DNA of 64,000 nt from Pyropia haitanensis (Eukaryota; Rhodophyta; Bangiophyceae; Bangiales; Bangiaceae), in NCBI GenBank assembly GCA_008729055.1, contig SDUX01000004.1, positions 2,606,172-2,670,171 of the forward strand, read 5' to 3'. Position 1 is the first letter of the stretch; each line of letters begins with the position of its first letter. The notes beneath the pieces were generated by a model. That model searched no databases, was not told the DNA's origin, and saw only the letters and a program-made list of their open reading frames with translations. Below are positions 21,964-34,500 of the stretch, piece after piece. A program made the translations under genes and the position numbers.

Positions 21964-22537
21964 AGTGAATAGGCAGCGAGGGGACGCAGGGTCAGGAGGT
22001 TGCTGCTCGACGGCGGTACTATGAGACTGGCGTTCTCACAGGCCACGCTGCCGTTTCCTCCCCAGGTGCTGATGAGTGCGTGCGCGACAGAGGACAAGTT
22101 GCGCGGTCGGACGTGAATCGACACGTGTCTACAACTTTGTTAATTACGTCGAAATTGTCATCAGCAAGCTTTCTTACTTAGCGTGCTCTCAGCGTGCCTG
22201 CCAGTGCACCAAAAGTGAAAACGCTCGCGCTCTCATGTGGGTGCACCGCGCTTGTGCGCTCGGCCAGTGGCGGTCGAGGCTCGCTACCAGCGGAGTCCGT
22301 GCGCCACCGAGCCGTCGGCCATCCCTGTCGACGGCCGCACTCGCGTCCGCACCCGCACCCTCTGCGGACTGCTGGACTAGCCCTGACTTTGTACTGATGA
22401 CGGCCGCTACCGGCTGACCACCAGCAGGCGTCGTGGTGCGTCGGTCGGCCGAGGTGCCGGTCCGGTGTGGACACGACCGCGGGCATCGCTTTCCCCTCCC
22501 TCCTTTCCTGTTCGTTGCAGTCGTCCCCTGAGAAAAC
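21964..22537. promoter_or_regulatory. Shared upstream region of prefoldin 6 and VPS13
   Basis: The two genes diverge from this 574-bp gap, so both promoters must lie within it. It is less GC-rich in its middle (about 22085-22200). I see no TATA box I would trust. Confidence 0.6.
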
Positions 22538-25500
22538 ATGTTGGAGGGCGTCGTCGCCGATGTGCTGGCCCGGGTGCTGGGGCAGTACGTCTTGGGTATT
22601 GACCGCGACTCCGTGCGGGTCGGGGTGTGGAGCGGGCAGCTGGAGCTGGGCCGCCTCGCCCTGCGTGCAGAGGCACTGGCGACGCTGTTTGAATCGCTCG
22701 GCCTGGACCTGCCCGTGGTGGTCTCGTCGGGCACCCTTGAGACTCTCTCCGTCGACGTGCCGTGGAAGCGGCTGGGCTCGGAGCCTGTAAAGGTATCGGT
22801 GCGGTCCTTGGCCCTGGTTGCCGCGCCCGTCATTGCAGCAGCTACGGGCCCCGCTGCCGCCACCGCCGATGCACGGGCGGAGCGGGAGGCGCGTCTCAAG
22901 CGTGCGTCGTTGAGCGCAGACGACGCGGTGCGGGAGGCAAAGTGGAGCGTCGGCGCTGACCCGACCGCCACGGCCGCTGGGGGTGCATGGACACAGGCAT
23001 CATCATCAGCGGCAACGCCGGGAGCGCCGGGCGCCAAAGCCGGTGGTCGCGGGCGTTGGGGGTCCAGCTTGTGGGGCTGGCGATTCACGTCGCGCATCGT
23101 GGCACGCATTGTAGACAACATCCAAGTGGACCTGGAGGATGTGACCGTACGCTACGAGGATGCGGCGTCTGTACCGTCGGCTCCATTCGCCTTGCACGCG
23201 TCCCTTGGTGCGCTGCGCGCATGTTCCACGGACTCGTCCTGGTCGGAAGTCTTCCTGCAGGATCCCCTGTCGCCTGTCGTGCACAAGCGCATCGCGCTGT
23301 CCGAGCTGTCGGTGGCGTGGGTTCCTCTTGAGGCTTCTTCTTCAGAGGTGGATGATCAGGCTGCGGTGGATGATCAGGATGCGGGGGATAGCGAGGATGC
23401 GAGCAATAGCGAGGACGCGGGTGGTTCAGCGTCGTCAGCGGCTCCCACGCATCCTACGCCACCCAGCGAGACGGACGAGCGGGAGACGCCAGATGAGCGA
23501 CCACAACACTATCTGGTCCAGCCTGTCAGTGCCGAGATGCGCGTTGCCATCACCAAGGCGTGGGCGGTTGGTCGCGCTGCTGATGACATCAACGAGCAAG
23601 GCACCGGAGCTCCTGGAGGGGGCCGCGCCAAGCCTGGCGGCACTCGCCAGGCACGCGTCTCGCTGGACATCTGCTGCACCTCTGTCGGCCTCACGTTGGC
23701 TGGTGAACAGTACAGCACCTTGTTGCGTGCGGTTCTGGCCCTGTCAGACCTGGAGCGGCGGAGTCCGCCGCGCACACCGCGCGAGCGGTGGGCATGGGCT
23801 GTCGAGCGGCTGCTACCCCGCTTCCGCCAACGCCGCGCCGCGGCAGCCCGCTTTAACGAAGCGGGTGTCCGCAACTGGCGACTGCAGCGCGAGCAATACG
23901 TGGACGCCCGTGTGCGCCTGCTGCATGCCCGGCGGGTTGCGAATGAGGAAGAGGACCCAGTGGATCGGGAGCTGGTGGAGCGGATAGAGGCGGACCTGGA
24001 CGCTCATGACATCGTCTTCTTTCGTGACCTTGCCGACGAGGCGGCTGCTAAGGCTGCAGCGAGTGCCACGGCGGCGGCGGAGCCTATCGCATCTGCGACG
24101 AGCCGGCTATGGTCGGTGTTTTCGCGCGCCAGGTCCGCTGCAGCGCCGCCAGCGGAGTCCTCCGTGGGGGTGTCGGCGGCGGCGGATACCGGCGACGGCG
24201 ACGACGGCTTGACGCTGTCGGCTGGCGTGGAAGTGAATGCGTCTCTGTCCAGACTGAACGAAGATTTGCTCCCCATTGTGATGCCTGAGCCTCCAGACGG
24301 GTCCGTGTCGCGCTCTACCTCTGCGGCCGCCCTCGGTGATATCGATTCTCTAAGTCACGACGACCCGGGCGACGGCGACGGCCCGTGGAATGGAGGCGAG
24401 AGCATGGCAGACGCGGCTGTGACTCCCAATCTGCGGGTCGTGTTTGGCCTGCAGCGTGGGTCCCTCCGGCTACAGCGGTATGGGGCGGTCCCAGACCCTC
24501 TTGCGGACATCATTTTTCGAGACCTGCGCGTGGAACTGGAGACGCGGCCCGGTGCCGGCCTGCTGCTGGAGGCGCTTCTTGGGACGTTTGAGGTATGGGA
24601 CGCGCAATGCAACACAAAGGTCGTCTACCCACGTGTGCCGTGGGCCCCACTGGGAGTCGCTGGGGCGGCGGATACGGTCTCTGCGCGACGTGAAAGACAA
24701 TCTGTGCAGCGGCCGCCGTCCATGCGCACCGCGGACGGGCAGGATGTGTCCCCAGACCGCAACGTCGACGACGTCGATGGGTCAGCGCTGGAGCACCGTC
24801 TCATGGACTCGGCAGCGTATGGTGCTGTCGACGTACTTGACGCGCTACGTGCCATCCGCGGCGGTCTGCATCCGTCAGAGCTGTTGGCTACCGGGTGGCA
24901 ACAATCGTCCTCCCCCCCATCATCTGTGGCGGGCGTCACTACAAGTGGCGGCAATGGCAGCGTGGACTCTTCGGCCAATACCAGCTCCTCCCCGGCTCGT
25001 GCGGAGGACCTCACCGACGACGACATCAAGGCACGGCCGCTGCGCCATATTGCTGCCATGCGCCTCTCCCGAGACGCAGGGGCAGATGCGAATGTACTCA
25101 GCGGCAGCACCCGCTTGGCGCTAGAGTTGGCCGTGGGCGGAGTGGAGATGCTGCTGTCAGGCGGGCCTGAAGGGGCATTGGCGGGCGTGGCCACCTTTTT
25201 CAGCCCCCGACACACCTCCCCGTCGGTGATGGCCTTTCTGTCGGCCGCCGCCGCCCCTCGCCTCGCTGCCATCCGCATGGAGGTGCAACGGGCGCTCCTA
25301 GAGCGTTCCGTCCCGCCTCGGCTAGATGTTGTCATTCGGGGGCCACGGCTGCTGGTGCCAGGCCCAGCGGCAGCAGATCCTGCTGCGGTGGTGGACTTGG
25401 GTACATTTGCCATGGACACGGCTCCGCCTGCTGAGCTGCCACCTCTCTCTTTGCATGCGGCGCTGAGCGCGCGGTCCATCAGCCCCGCGACCCGTTCCCG

Positions 25501-28500
25501 GAGGCCACTGTCGGCGTCGCGCCTTGGAGGTGCTGCCCGTGAGGACGGGCAATCGGATTTTGACGCGCGTGACCTACTGCAGAAGCACAGCCGGCTTGCG
25601 CAAGGGAGCCGCGGTCGGTCTGTGGACTCGGACCGACTGGATGGACTCGGGCGGGCAGACGCCAAGGCGGTCGAGTACACCGACTACCGGGTGGCGGTGT
25701 CTGACCTGGGCATTTTCCTCGTGCCATCCTTGTCACAGCTGAGCCGTGCACAGCGGCTGGTACGACCCTTCTCGGTGCACCTGCGACTGCACGTGCTGCA
25801 CAACGCTTCGTTTGTGGAGGCTACCGCCACAGAGGGACAGCGATCTGCCCTCGCGCGCCTACGGTTACGCGGCCGCGTGCCGGCTCTCCGTGTGTACCTG
25901 TCGCACGGAGCCTATCGCCAGCTACTGACCATTGCCCGGGGGTGGAAGACTGTACTGGCCTCCGCTGGTGTGTCGCCTGTCGACGGTGCGGGTGGAGACG
26001 GGGACTTGGACGTGGACTCGGACGACGGCTTGGCAGAGTCGGCCAGCGGCGATGGTGGGGAAGCGGGCATGGCGTCTGCCGAAGCCGCTGCCGTACCAGA
26101 GCGCATCCAGCAGCTGGATGTGGAGCTGACTCTGGGCGATGCCTCACTGGAGCTGCGCGAGCGGACGGGCCGCCGGCTCATCACAGTAGAGGCGGCCGGC
26201 AGCCGTCTGCAGGCAGTCCGCGGCCGCAGCGGGCTTTCCCTACGTTATGCGCTGCGCTCGCTGACGGTCACGGACGGGTCCCGTGGCGGGACGGCCCCGT
26301 TTCGCCGCCTCGTTCACGCGGGGGTGGGCAACTCTCATCGGGGGGTATCGCCGCCCCGGAGCTTGCCTGCGTTTTTGGGCTCTCCCGGCGCGTCACTGGT
26401 GCCGACTCCAGTCGAGGGGGTCACCCGCTCGTCCTCGTTCAACAGCTTGGCCGGCGTCGAGGCGGGGGAGGCGGCCGCGTCTTCTTCGGCGCTGTCCGGC
26501 CCGGCAAGCGTTGCTGCAGACGTGACGACGGAAGCGGCTGGCGGCATTTCTGGCCGTCTGCCCCCGTGGCCTCGGGGGGGGCTGAGCAGCACGCTCCGGG
26601 GCCCCTTGGGTGAGGCTCTGGTGGGGCCGGTGACAGAACCAGATCGGGACTTCATCAAGGTCGTTTACTCGCTGGACACAAGTCGCCGGGAGCAGTCTCT
26701 GAAGGTTCGCATCCTCTCCCTACACGTCGTGTGTGTGCGGGAAACGTACTTGTCTGTGGTCAAGTTCTTTTACCTCTTTGACGAGACGCCCCCAGCGCCT
26801 GTGCCACAGGGTCTGCCTGATGCTGCTAGGCAAACGGTCGAAGGTGGCAGCGCCCAGTATTCTGACCCGTTTGCCGCGGTGGGTACGACCACATCTGCGG
26901 CGGCACGACGGCTAGCGGCGAAGGCTGAGCGTGGCCTCGAGCGTGGAGCCGCCAACTTGGCTCGTCGTGGGCGGCTTCGGCTGGACGCCAAGCTCGACGG
27001 CGTTTCAGTGGACCTCATCTCGGCTGAGGGTGCTCTTGCATCTTTGGATGTATTTTCATTCCGCGCGGGCCTCCGCCTGGATCCTTCGGGGGCGGTGGCC
27101 GCGCGTGGTGCGCTGGCGGGCTTTACGGTGCGAGACTTGACTGCCGCGTTTCCCGGCCACAGCTCGACGGTGGTGTACGAGCGACTGTCTCCACATCGAG
27201 ATAGTGTTGGGCGTTCGAGCGGCGAAGGCGCTGGTGATGGGGATGTTCCTGACGGCTTTGTGTGCGACAGCGTGGATCCTCATGATGTGGCGAGGGACGC
27301 AGAGGATGTCGAGGACGGCTTCACGTTGATCGTTCCGCCCACGGCCAAGGGCGGGGACGTGTGGCTGCGCGCGCGGATGACGAACCTTCGCATTGTGTAC
27401 CTGCAACGGTTTGTCTTCATCGTCAATACGTACTTTGCTGTGCTGCGGGAAGGCCTCGCACCCGTGCTGCAGATGCAGGGCGGGCTTTCTGAGATCTTTG
27501 ACAGCAGTGAGCCCGTGGGTGGGGCCGTCCCCGGGGCTGATGGCGACGGCGACGCCTCCACGTTGCCCGGCGACGCGCCAGCTGGTGCGCTCCAGGAGGG
27601 TGCGCCCGCGCGCCCCGTCAAGCCGCATCCACGCAAGCGGGAGCGCCGCCGCCTCCGGCTTCACGTTGTGACCAAGGGCGTCGATATTGTCATTCCGCGG
27701 CACTCGCAAAACGCCCATGAAGCGGTTCGGTTGATCGTCGGTCACTCTGTGGTCTCGAACGAGGAGGCCGCCTCGACTGGCTACCGTCTGGGCCTGAAGC
27801 TGGCTGCCAAGGGTGTGAATCTGTACGTGCTCTACCCAAGCCTTTGCAAGTCGGGTAGTGCGGAGGACCTACGATTTAAGCGCAACGACGCGGAAGGTGG
27901 CTCGTCCGATAATGGCGAAGAACTGCGACCCGTTGTTCCTGGCGAGAGTGTCGATGGGTACACGCCCTTCGCCGCCGACATCTACAGCGAGATTCTTGTG
28001 GACTGGTGGCGCACCGGCCGAGTCCCGCGCTTCACGTTTGATGCGCAGGGCATACCCGTCTTGGTCCGCATGCCGTCCTCGCCCGTTCGTGCCAAGCGGG
28101 CGTCTGAGAACACTGGAGGTGGCAACGAGCAGCCACAGGACGCGGGGACCATGCTTCCCGCCCTGCGGCTGCGCTTTTCCGCGCCACAGGGAATTTCCGC
28201 CAACCTCTGCGAAGCCGAGTACACCATCCTGTACCTGACGGTAACCGAGAACTTCCTGGAGCGGCCTGATATTGAGTTTACGGACATCGTGGCGGGCCTG
28301 CGGACGCCCATCTTTCCGTACCGGTCGCCCATCCCGCCATTGTCACTATCGTCTGCGCCTGTACCGCCGAACTACCGCATCCTTTTCACCGTTCCGGTTC
28401 TGCGGTCAATCATCTCCCATGGTGGGGACCCGACGGCCGAATCGGCGCGCCTGATCTCGTCTACCCTCACCGACGTGGCGGGCCGGTTTGACTATGGCAT

Positions 28501-31500
28501 CGACTGCCGCATCATTTTTGAGCTCTCTGCCAACCTGGCGGGCGTGGATGACGCGCGGGTGGGGGCAGCCGCGAAGGGTGCTCCCCGGACGGTTATCATG
28601 CCGATGCTCGCGGCCCCTTCCGACGGGCATGGCGCATTTGGAAGCAGGCCGGCGGCGGCTGAGCCGTCTGGGTCGGCCTCGTCTGCAGCGGACAGCATTG
28701 CTTCTCAGGCCAAAACAGTGAGCGTCTCGTACGACCGGCCGTTTGGGTACCGCTCGAACATCATGGTGGCTGTGTCGGAGCTGCGTATCATTGTGGTGCC
28801 AGAGCTGTTCCGAGACCTTGGGCTTTTGACACCGCCTGGCTTACCGTATTTGGTATCCACCGCGCCGCCGCCCAAGGCGCGCTTCAACGGCCGTCACGTT
28901 ATACTGACGCTTGCTCGCCCAGAGGTGTGGCTGCGCGCGGACCAAGGGCCGGCGGACCAGCGTGCGCTCGTCCTCCGCGGTGACGTGGTGGTGGCGAAGC
29001 TTGAGTGGGCGCCGGTTACCATGCTCATATCTGTGGACGTGGTCGCGCGGGCCATCCGTATTGGCCTCACGAACTTGGGGGTGCCCAAGCAGGCTGTCCC
29101 GTCGGGGCCCGGGCCATGGTCTGGTTCGAGCCCGTCCTACCCGTTGACGGCTGTAGTGTCTCCCCCTGCCGCGTTTGGCCAGAGCAGAGACAACGCCAGC
29201 GCGCCTGCGAGCGGCAGCAGCCTCACGGAGCGGGAAACGCCGCTGTTGTACCCGAGTGACATTTCTGTTGAGTTTAGTGTTTCTCACGACACGCCACCCT
29301 CTCCATCAGCTGATGCAGCAGCGCCTAACTGCCCGGCAGCGGCGATGACGGCTGAGGCGGCTGCGTCGCGGTCAGAAGAGGCCCCGTCAACTCCAACGCG
29401 ATCTCTTACGGTTACGGCCGAGTCACTCCTGTGCCGCCTGGACGTGCACGACACGCCGCTGCTGCTGGCCGTCTTTTCCTGCTTTGGCCGGATGTCTCCG
29501 ACGCTACTGAAGTTGCGACCGGCCGAGGTTGAGCTCCGCGAGGCCGCCCGCCTCCGGGCGTTGGCTGCAGGGGGCGGTGGCCATCGAACAGCGCGGCAGT
29601 CTTTCCATCTCGCCAGCGAAGACGACGGCCTGCACGGCGCAGACGGCTACGATGACGAAGTTGTCCCCAGCAGTGGCTCTGACGGTGAAGAGAATCCCGT
29701 CGAGGACGCGGTGGTGCCCCTGCCGGAGAGGCTGCTGTCGGTGTTTTTCTCCATGCCCCACGCGCGCCTGCTCTTCACGGACGAAACGAGCGGGCGCTAT
29801 GTGCCCATCCTAGAAGTCCGCTTCCGGCAGACGGTTGCTAATGCCAGCGTACCATGGATGGCAAGCATCTCGACAATGATTGCGGTGGACCTGTTCAGTG
29901 AGGCACGAGGCGTGTGGGAGGCAGGGGTGGAGCCGTTTGCACTCCACGCTGCGTTTTCTCACGGGGCCTCGGGCTCTCGTGCAGTTGTCGTCCGCGTCGC
30001 CGGTCGGTTGGACGTCAACGTGTCACCAACAACGGTACACGGCGCCGCCCGTGTGGCCACCGCCATCTCATCTGCTATTCAAGAGCTGCGTCCTGCAGAG
30101 CCAGGATCGAGCAGCCCATCGTCGACGGGTACTAGCCCCGCGCCAGGCATCCTTGTGCCAGGCACGGCCGCCCCGTCGACGCCGCCTGGGCAGCCAGTCG
30201 CGAGCACGCTGCGGCCCGGAGCCGCGTCTCGAGGGGGTGTGCCGTTGATAAGATCCGTGTCTGCCGGGGGTGGGTCGTCGGTCGCGACCTCCCTCCGGAG
30301 GCCGTCAGTGGCGGCGTTTTGCATCCGCAACGATACGGGGCGCCCGTTAGTGATATGGCTCCCGTATGATTCGACCCGTCGGTCGCTGGGCTCCGGACGG
30401 GAGCGGGAAGTTGATGTTCCGACTGACGAGCTTCTGCTACGGGCGGCCGCTGCGGCGGGTCGTTTTGACGACGCGGACCGAGCTCGTCGGGAGGCGCTGC
30501 GCTGCATCCTAGCGCTACCTGGCTTCGAGCCGGTGGATGTTTCTGCGGCCGACGTGGGCATTCGCACCATTACGCTGTTTCCTGAGCAAGCTATTTTCGG
30601 CCATGCCACCGGCGTGGCTGCCACGGCGGACGGCGCTCCAAGCACAGGCTTATCGTCGCAGGCGGGACCTGCTTCGACGCCTATTATTGTCGCCTGGGAT
30701 GTCCAGATGCGGGACGGGGTTCCTATCGGGACAGTCCGCTCCGTGTTGCGCATCATCAACCGCACGCGGACGCTCCTAGAGGTTGCAATTGGGGCTCCGC
30801 CGGCCCGCTCCCGCTACAACTACCTCCAGGCTCAAGCCAACGACGACGTAGGACGTGACGGGCGTCCCAACATGAGCTACAGTGGCGGCGGCGGCGGCGA
30901 GCAGCACCTGATTCGACCCGACTCTTCGTGGGCAGTGCCCATCTATGCAGTGGACCGGCCGCTCCGCGTTCGGCCGGCCATCTTCCACGCCCCCGAATCT
31001 GCGGACGACGATTCATATGGGCGTTCCCCGCAGCGCAGGGGCGGTTCTTCCAATGGTCTTCCAGGTGACGCGGCACGGTCAGGTGTGGGCGTTTTGTACA
31101 GCTACGAGTGGAGTGATCCGCTCCTCTCGGTGGCCAACCAGTGCTCTCTGGCTTCACGGATACGGCACTACGATACGCACGTCAACCGTCATGCTCGTAA
31201 GAGCGCGCTGGCGACGCCGGTGGCGGGGGCACGTAAGTCGGCGGGCTCCACTTTGCCCGACGGCCCCCGGTGGCAGCCTATTTCTTCCCCTGGGGTTGCC
31301 GAGTGGCACAGCCGTGGTGTGCCTGCCGCGGCACCAACTTCGTCTGCGGCCAAGGGCCCAGGCCCGATTGCACCCGTGCTGGCCTGTCGGGCTGCAATCC
31401 ACGGCCCCGCCTTTCACCTGGCGGTGCACCCGTCCCTTTGTCGGCAAAAGCCGCGGCGTGCTTGCCCCGCCCGCTACTCGTCATCATCTGCTGGCCCGTC

Positions 31501-34500
31501 AGCCTCCACTGCCAGCGTCGACGAATGCGTGGACGTCTCGCTGCGTGCGCCCTTGTTGGTAGACAACACCCTTCCCCGCTCGGTGAGTTACAAGCTGGCC
31601 CCCGTGTCATCTTCAGGTCGCGCAGGCGCCGCGGTAGCCGCCACTGCGAGTGCGCTCGTTCAGCCGCTTCGCACGGAGCACATTCACGCGGTCGGCCGGG
31701 ACATCTCGGCCTTCGCGCTCGCGCTGGGTTACGACAACCGCCCCGTTGCCATCGTGCTCGCGAGCGGCGCTGCCGCCACCGCCAGGGAACAGCGGGAAGC
31801 AGCTGCGGGCTCTGCTGCGCTGCACGCCCGCAGCGAGTGGTCCCAGTGCGCGTCGGGCTACCGCCTGACCCTCTACTCTGAGTTTTGGGTGCGGAACCGG
31901 TCCGACACGCCGGTACTGCTGCGTGAGCGCTCCTCGTCCAGTGACGTTGTTGGGACGGGGGGCACCACGGCGCTGCGGGCACGGCCGCCGGGGGTACCCG
32001 CCGACTCGTACGTGTGCTTTTCAAGCGGTTGGATCTCCCTGCGGCGAGCAGAGGTGGCGCCAGCTGCGCGTGGCGGTGGCAATACCGAAACCCTCACTGC
32101 CGCAGGTGACCCGTGGGTGTCTGTCTCGGAGGAGCTGTCGGACGTGGACAAGCCGGTGCAGCTGTTCCTCGGCCGGGGCGCTTCGCTGTCAGTGGACGTG
32201 CGGCCGGCAGGTGGCCGCTTTGGGCGGTCTCTCATCGTGACGATTCGCAACGTGGCGTGGCTGAACAACTCAACGAACAGCGCCATTCAATGGTGCCAAC
32301 CGACGACGCTGACGTCTCGAGGTATTGCGCTGTCGTCCATGGTGCACACGCTGGCGGTTGGGGAGACACAGGCACTCCACTGGGACGTGAAGGAGAGTCA
32401 CTCGGTGTCGCGGGAGATATGCCTGCGATTTGTGGACTCGGAGTCGGGGACGTCTGACTGGATATGGAGCCGCCCTATCCCCGTGCTGGCAGCCAAGCGC
32501 GGTGGGGGCATCGCAGGGGACGTAGCGGCCAAGATGTATCGACCCAAGCGGCATGAGCAGTACATCGCACGTGTGAGCCGAAGCCTTTTGGCAGATGGCT
32601 CACCCGTTGTCCGGGTCCTCCGAGAGGACCGTTCATCGCCGCCCTACCGGGTGGTCAATGCGTGTGCGTCGCGCTCGATTGCTTTCCGACAAGCGGGGGT
32701 GAACGAGACGCACCCGTGGCTGGTCCGGCCTGGCAAGTCGACGCGGTACGCCTGGGATGACCCACACGCGCCACGGAAACGGCGGCTGCTCATCGTCGAG
32801 ACGATTGAGCACGTGGACGAGGACGCACCTAACAACTCGGTGGCATCGTCTGAGATGTCTCCTCGCGAGTCGAGGGCGCTTGCGGGTTCAGACAGCAGCG
32901 GCCGCCACTCCCGTGGGGTGCCGGCTGCGGGCCTGAAGGACCAGTCGTCGGTGGCTGCTGCTAATGACCGCGTGGGCGGGGGGAGCTCATCACGGACCAA
33001 GGGTCGCTCGCGTCGTAGTGGCGGCGACAACGTCCGGGACGTGCACCGGCCCAAGTTTGAGTTGAGCATTGATATGGTAACCGCGGACGCGGGAGAGCTG
33101 TGCCGCACGCCGCGCACTTTTGACCCACCCATGTGCATCTCTGTGGCCGTCCAGGGCCCGACCAAGGTTGTCACGTTCTCGGATGGCAAGCCGCGGCGCG
33201 CGGCACAAGCTTCATTGGGCGACCACGGCCACGACCGCCGTGGAAGCTCGTCGGTCACCACCAGCTCGTTGGCGTCGAGTCTACCCCATCCGGCTCAGGT
33301 GCCCGCTGCGTTGCCCAAGCGTTCCGGGCCGGAGCAGGTGCAGGCAGTAGGCGACGCTGGCATTCCCACGATTGACCTGGCGTGTCTGTTGGGCGACGTG
33401 CCGGAAACCAGTGACGCGCCGGCGTCCAGCGAGCCCACGGCGTACCCGTCTACATCGTCAGTCACGGCTGCGGAGGACGGCGCTGGATCCCAGGCATCTC
33501 TGCCTAGTGGTGTCCCGCCAGCTTCCGCTTCCCGCGACGCGGACGCTTCGTCTCGCAACGAACGTGCGGTCGCGTCCACCGATATTGAGATGTGGCTTGA
33601 GGGGGTGGGCATCTCGTTTGTGGACGACACGCCCATGGAGATTGCCTACTTGTCGGCCACAAGCCTGCGGGTGCACATTGACACGCAACCCGGGTCGGAG
33701 CTGGCTATTCTTCAAGTCGCCGACTTGCAGCTGGACAACCAGTTGCCGAACGCGCCTTGGCCAGTTTTGTTGTGGGCACCACCCCCGCCGCCGGCTTCGC
33801 CGTTCGATTCGTCGTCTACTTCTGTTCCCGGGGCCAATGTGCTGCCGGCCAACGCTCACAAACCGGTGCTACACATTGCGCTGGACCGATTTGTCTTTTC
33901 TGGGGACGATGCCAAGGCGGACGCGGGCGCTGGTAGTCAACAGCATCGGCAGCAACGGGTTGCGATGGTCAAGGGGGCCTTTGCTGCGCTTCAACACCTG
34001 CAACTGTCTCTGGATGAGGAGTTCCTGCTGCGCGCGTGGATGTTTGTGAAGTCCCTCAAGTCTGTGCCTGGCGCGGAGGATGACGAGGATTTGTCCCTCG
34101 AGGACGGGGACCATGTGGGTCTTGCAGTGTCTGCCGTGGCGGCGGACAGCCCCAGCGGTGACGCCGGCGGAGATGGTGCCATGTCATGGAGGCGGGGACC
34201 GCTCTACGTGGAGCGCCTGTTGCTGTGCCCCATCCAGCTGACTGTGTCGCTTGCGACCGCCCGGGGTACGGCCAGTTTCCGTGGTGCAGGCAGTGGGTAC
34301 CGCTCCATGCTGCGTGCGCTCTTATCTGCGGCGGGTAACGTGGACCGCGCAGAGCTGCGCTTCCGTGCGTTGGAGCTGCACCATGCGCTCGATACGGGCC
34401 CGCACTTTGGCCATCTCGTTGGCGAGTACTACCTGGCTCAGCTGGACGCTCAAAAGATGGCCCTGTTGTCGTCGTCAGCGCTCGTGGGCAATCCGTCGGC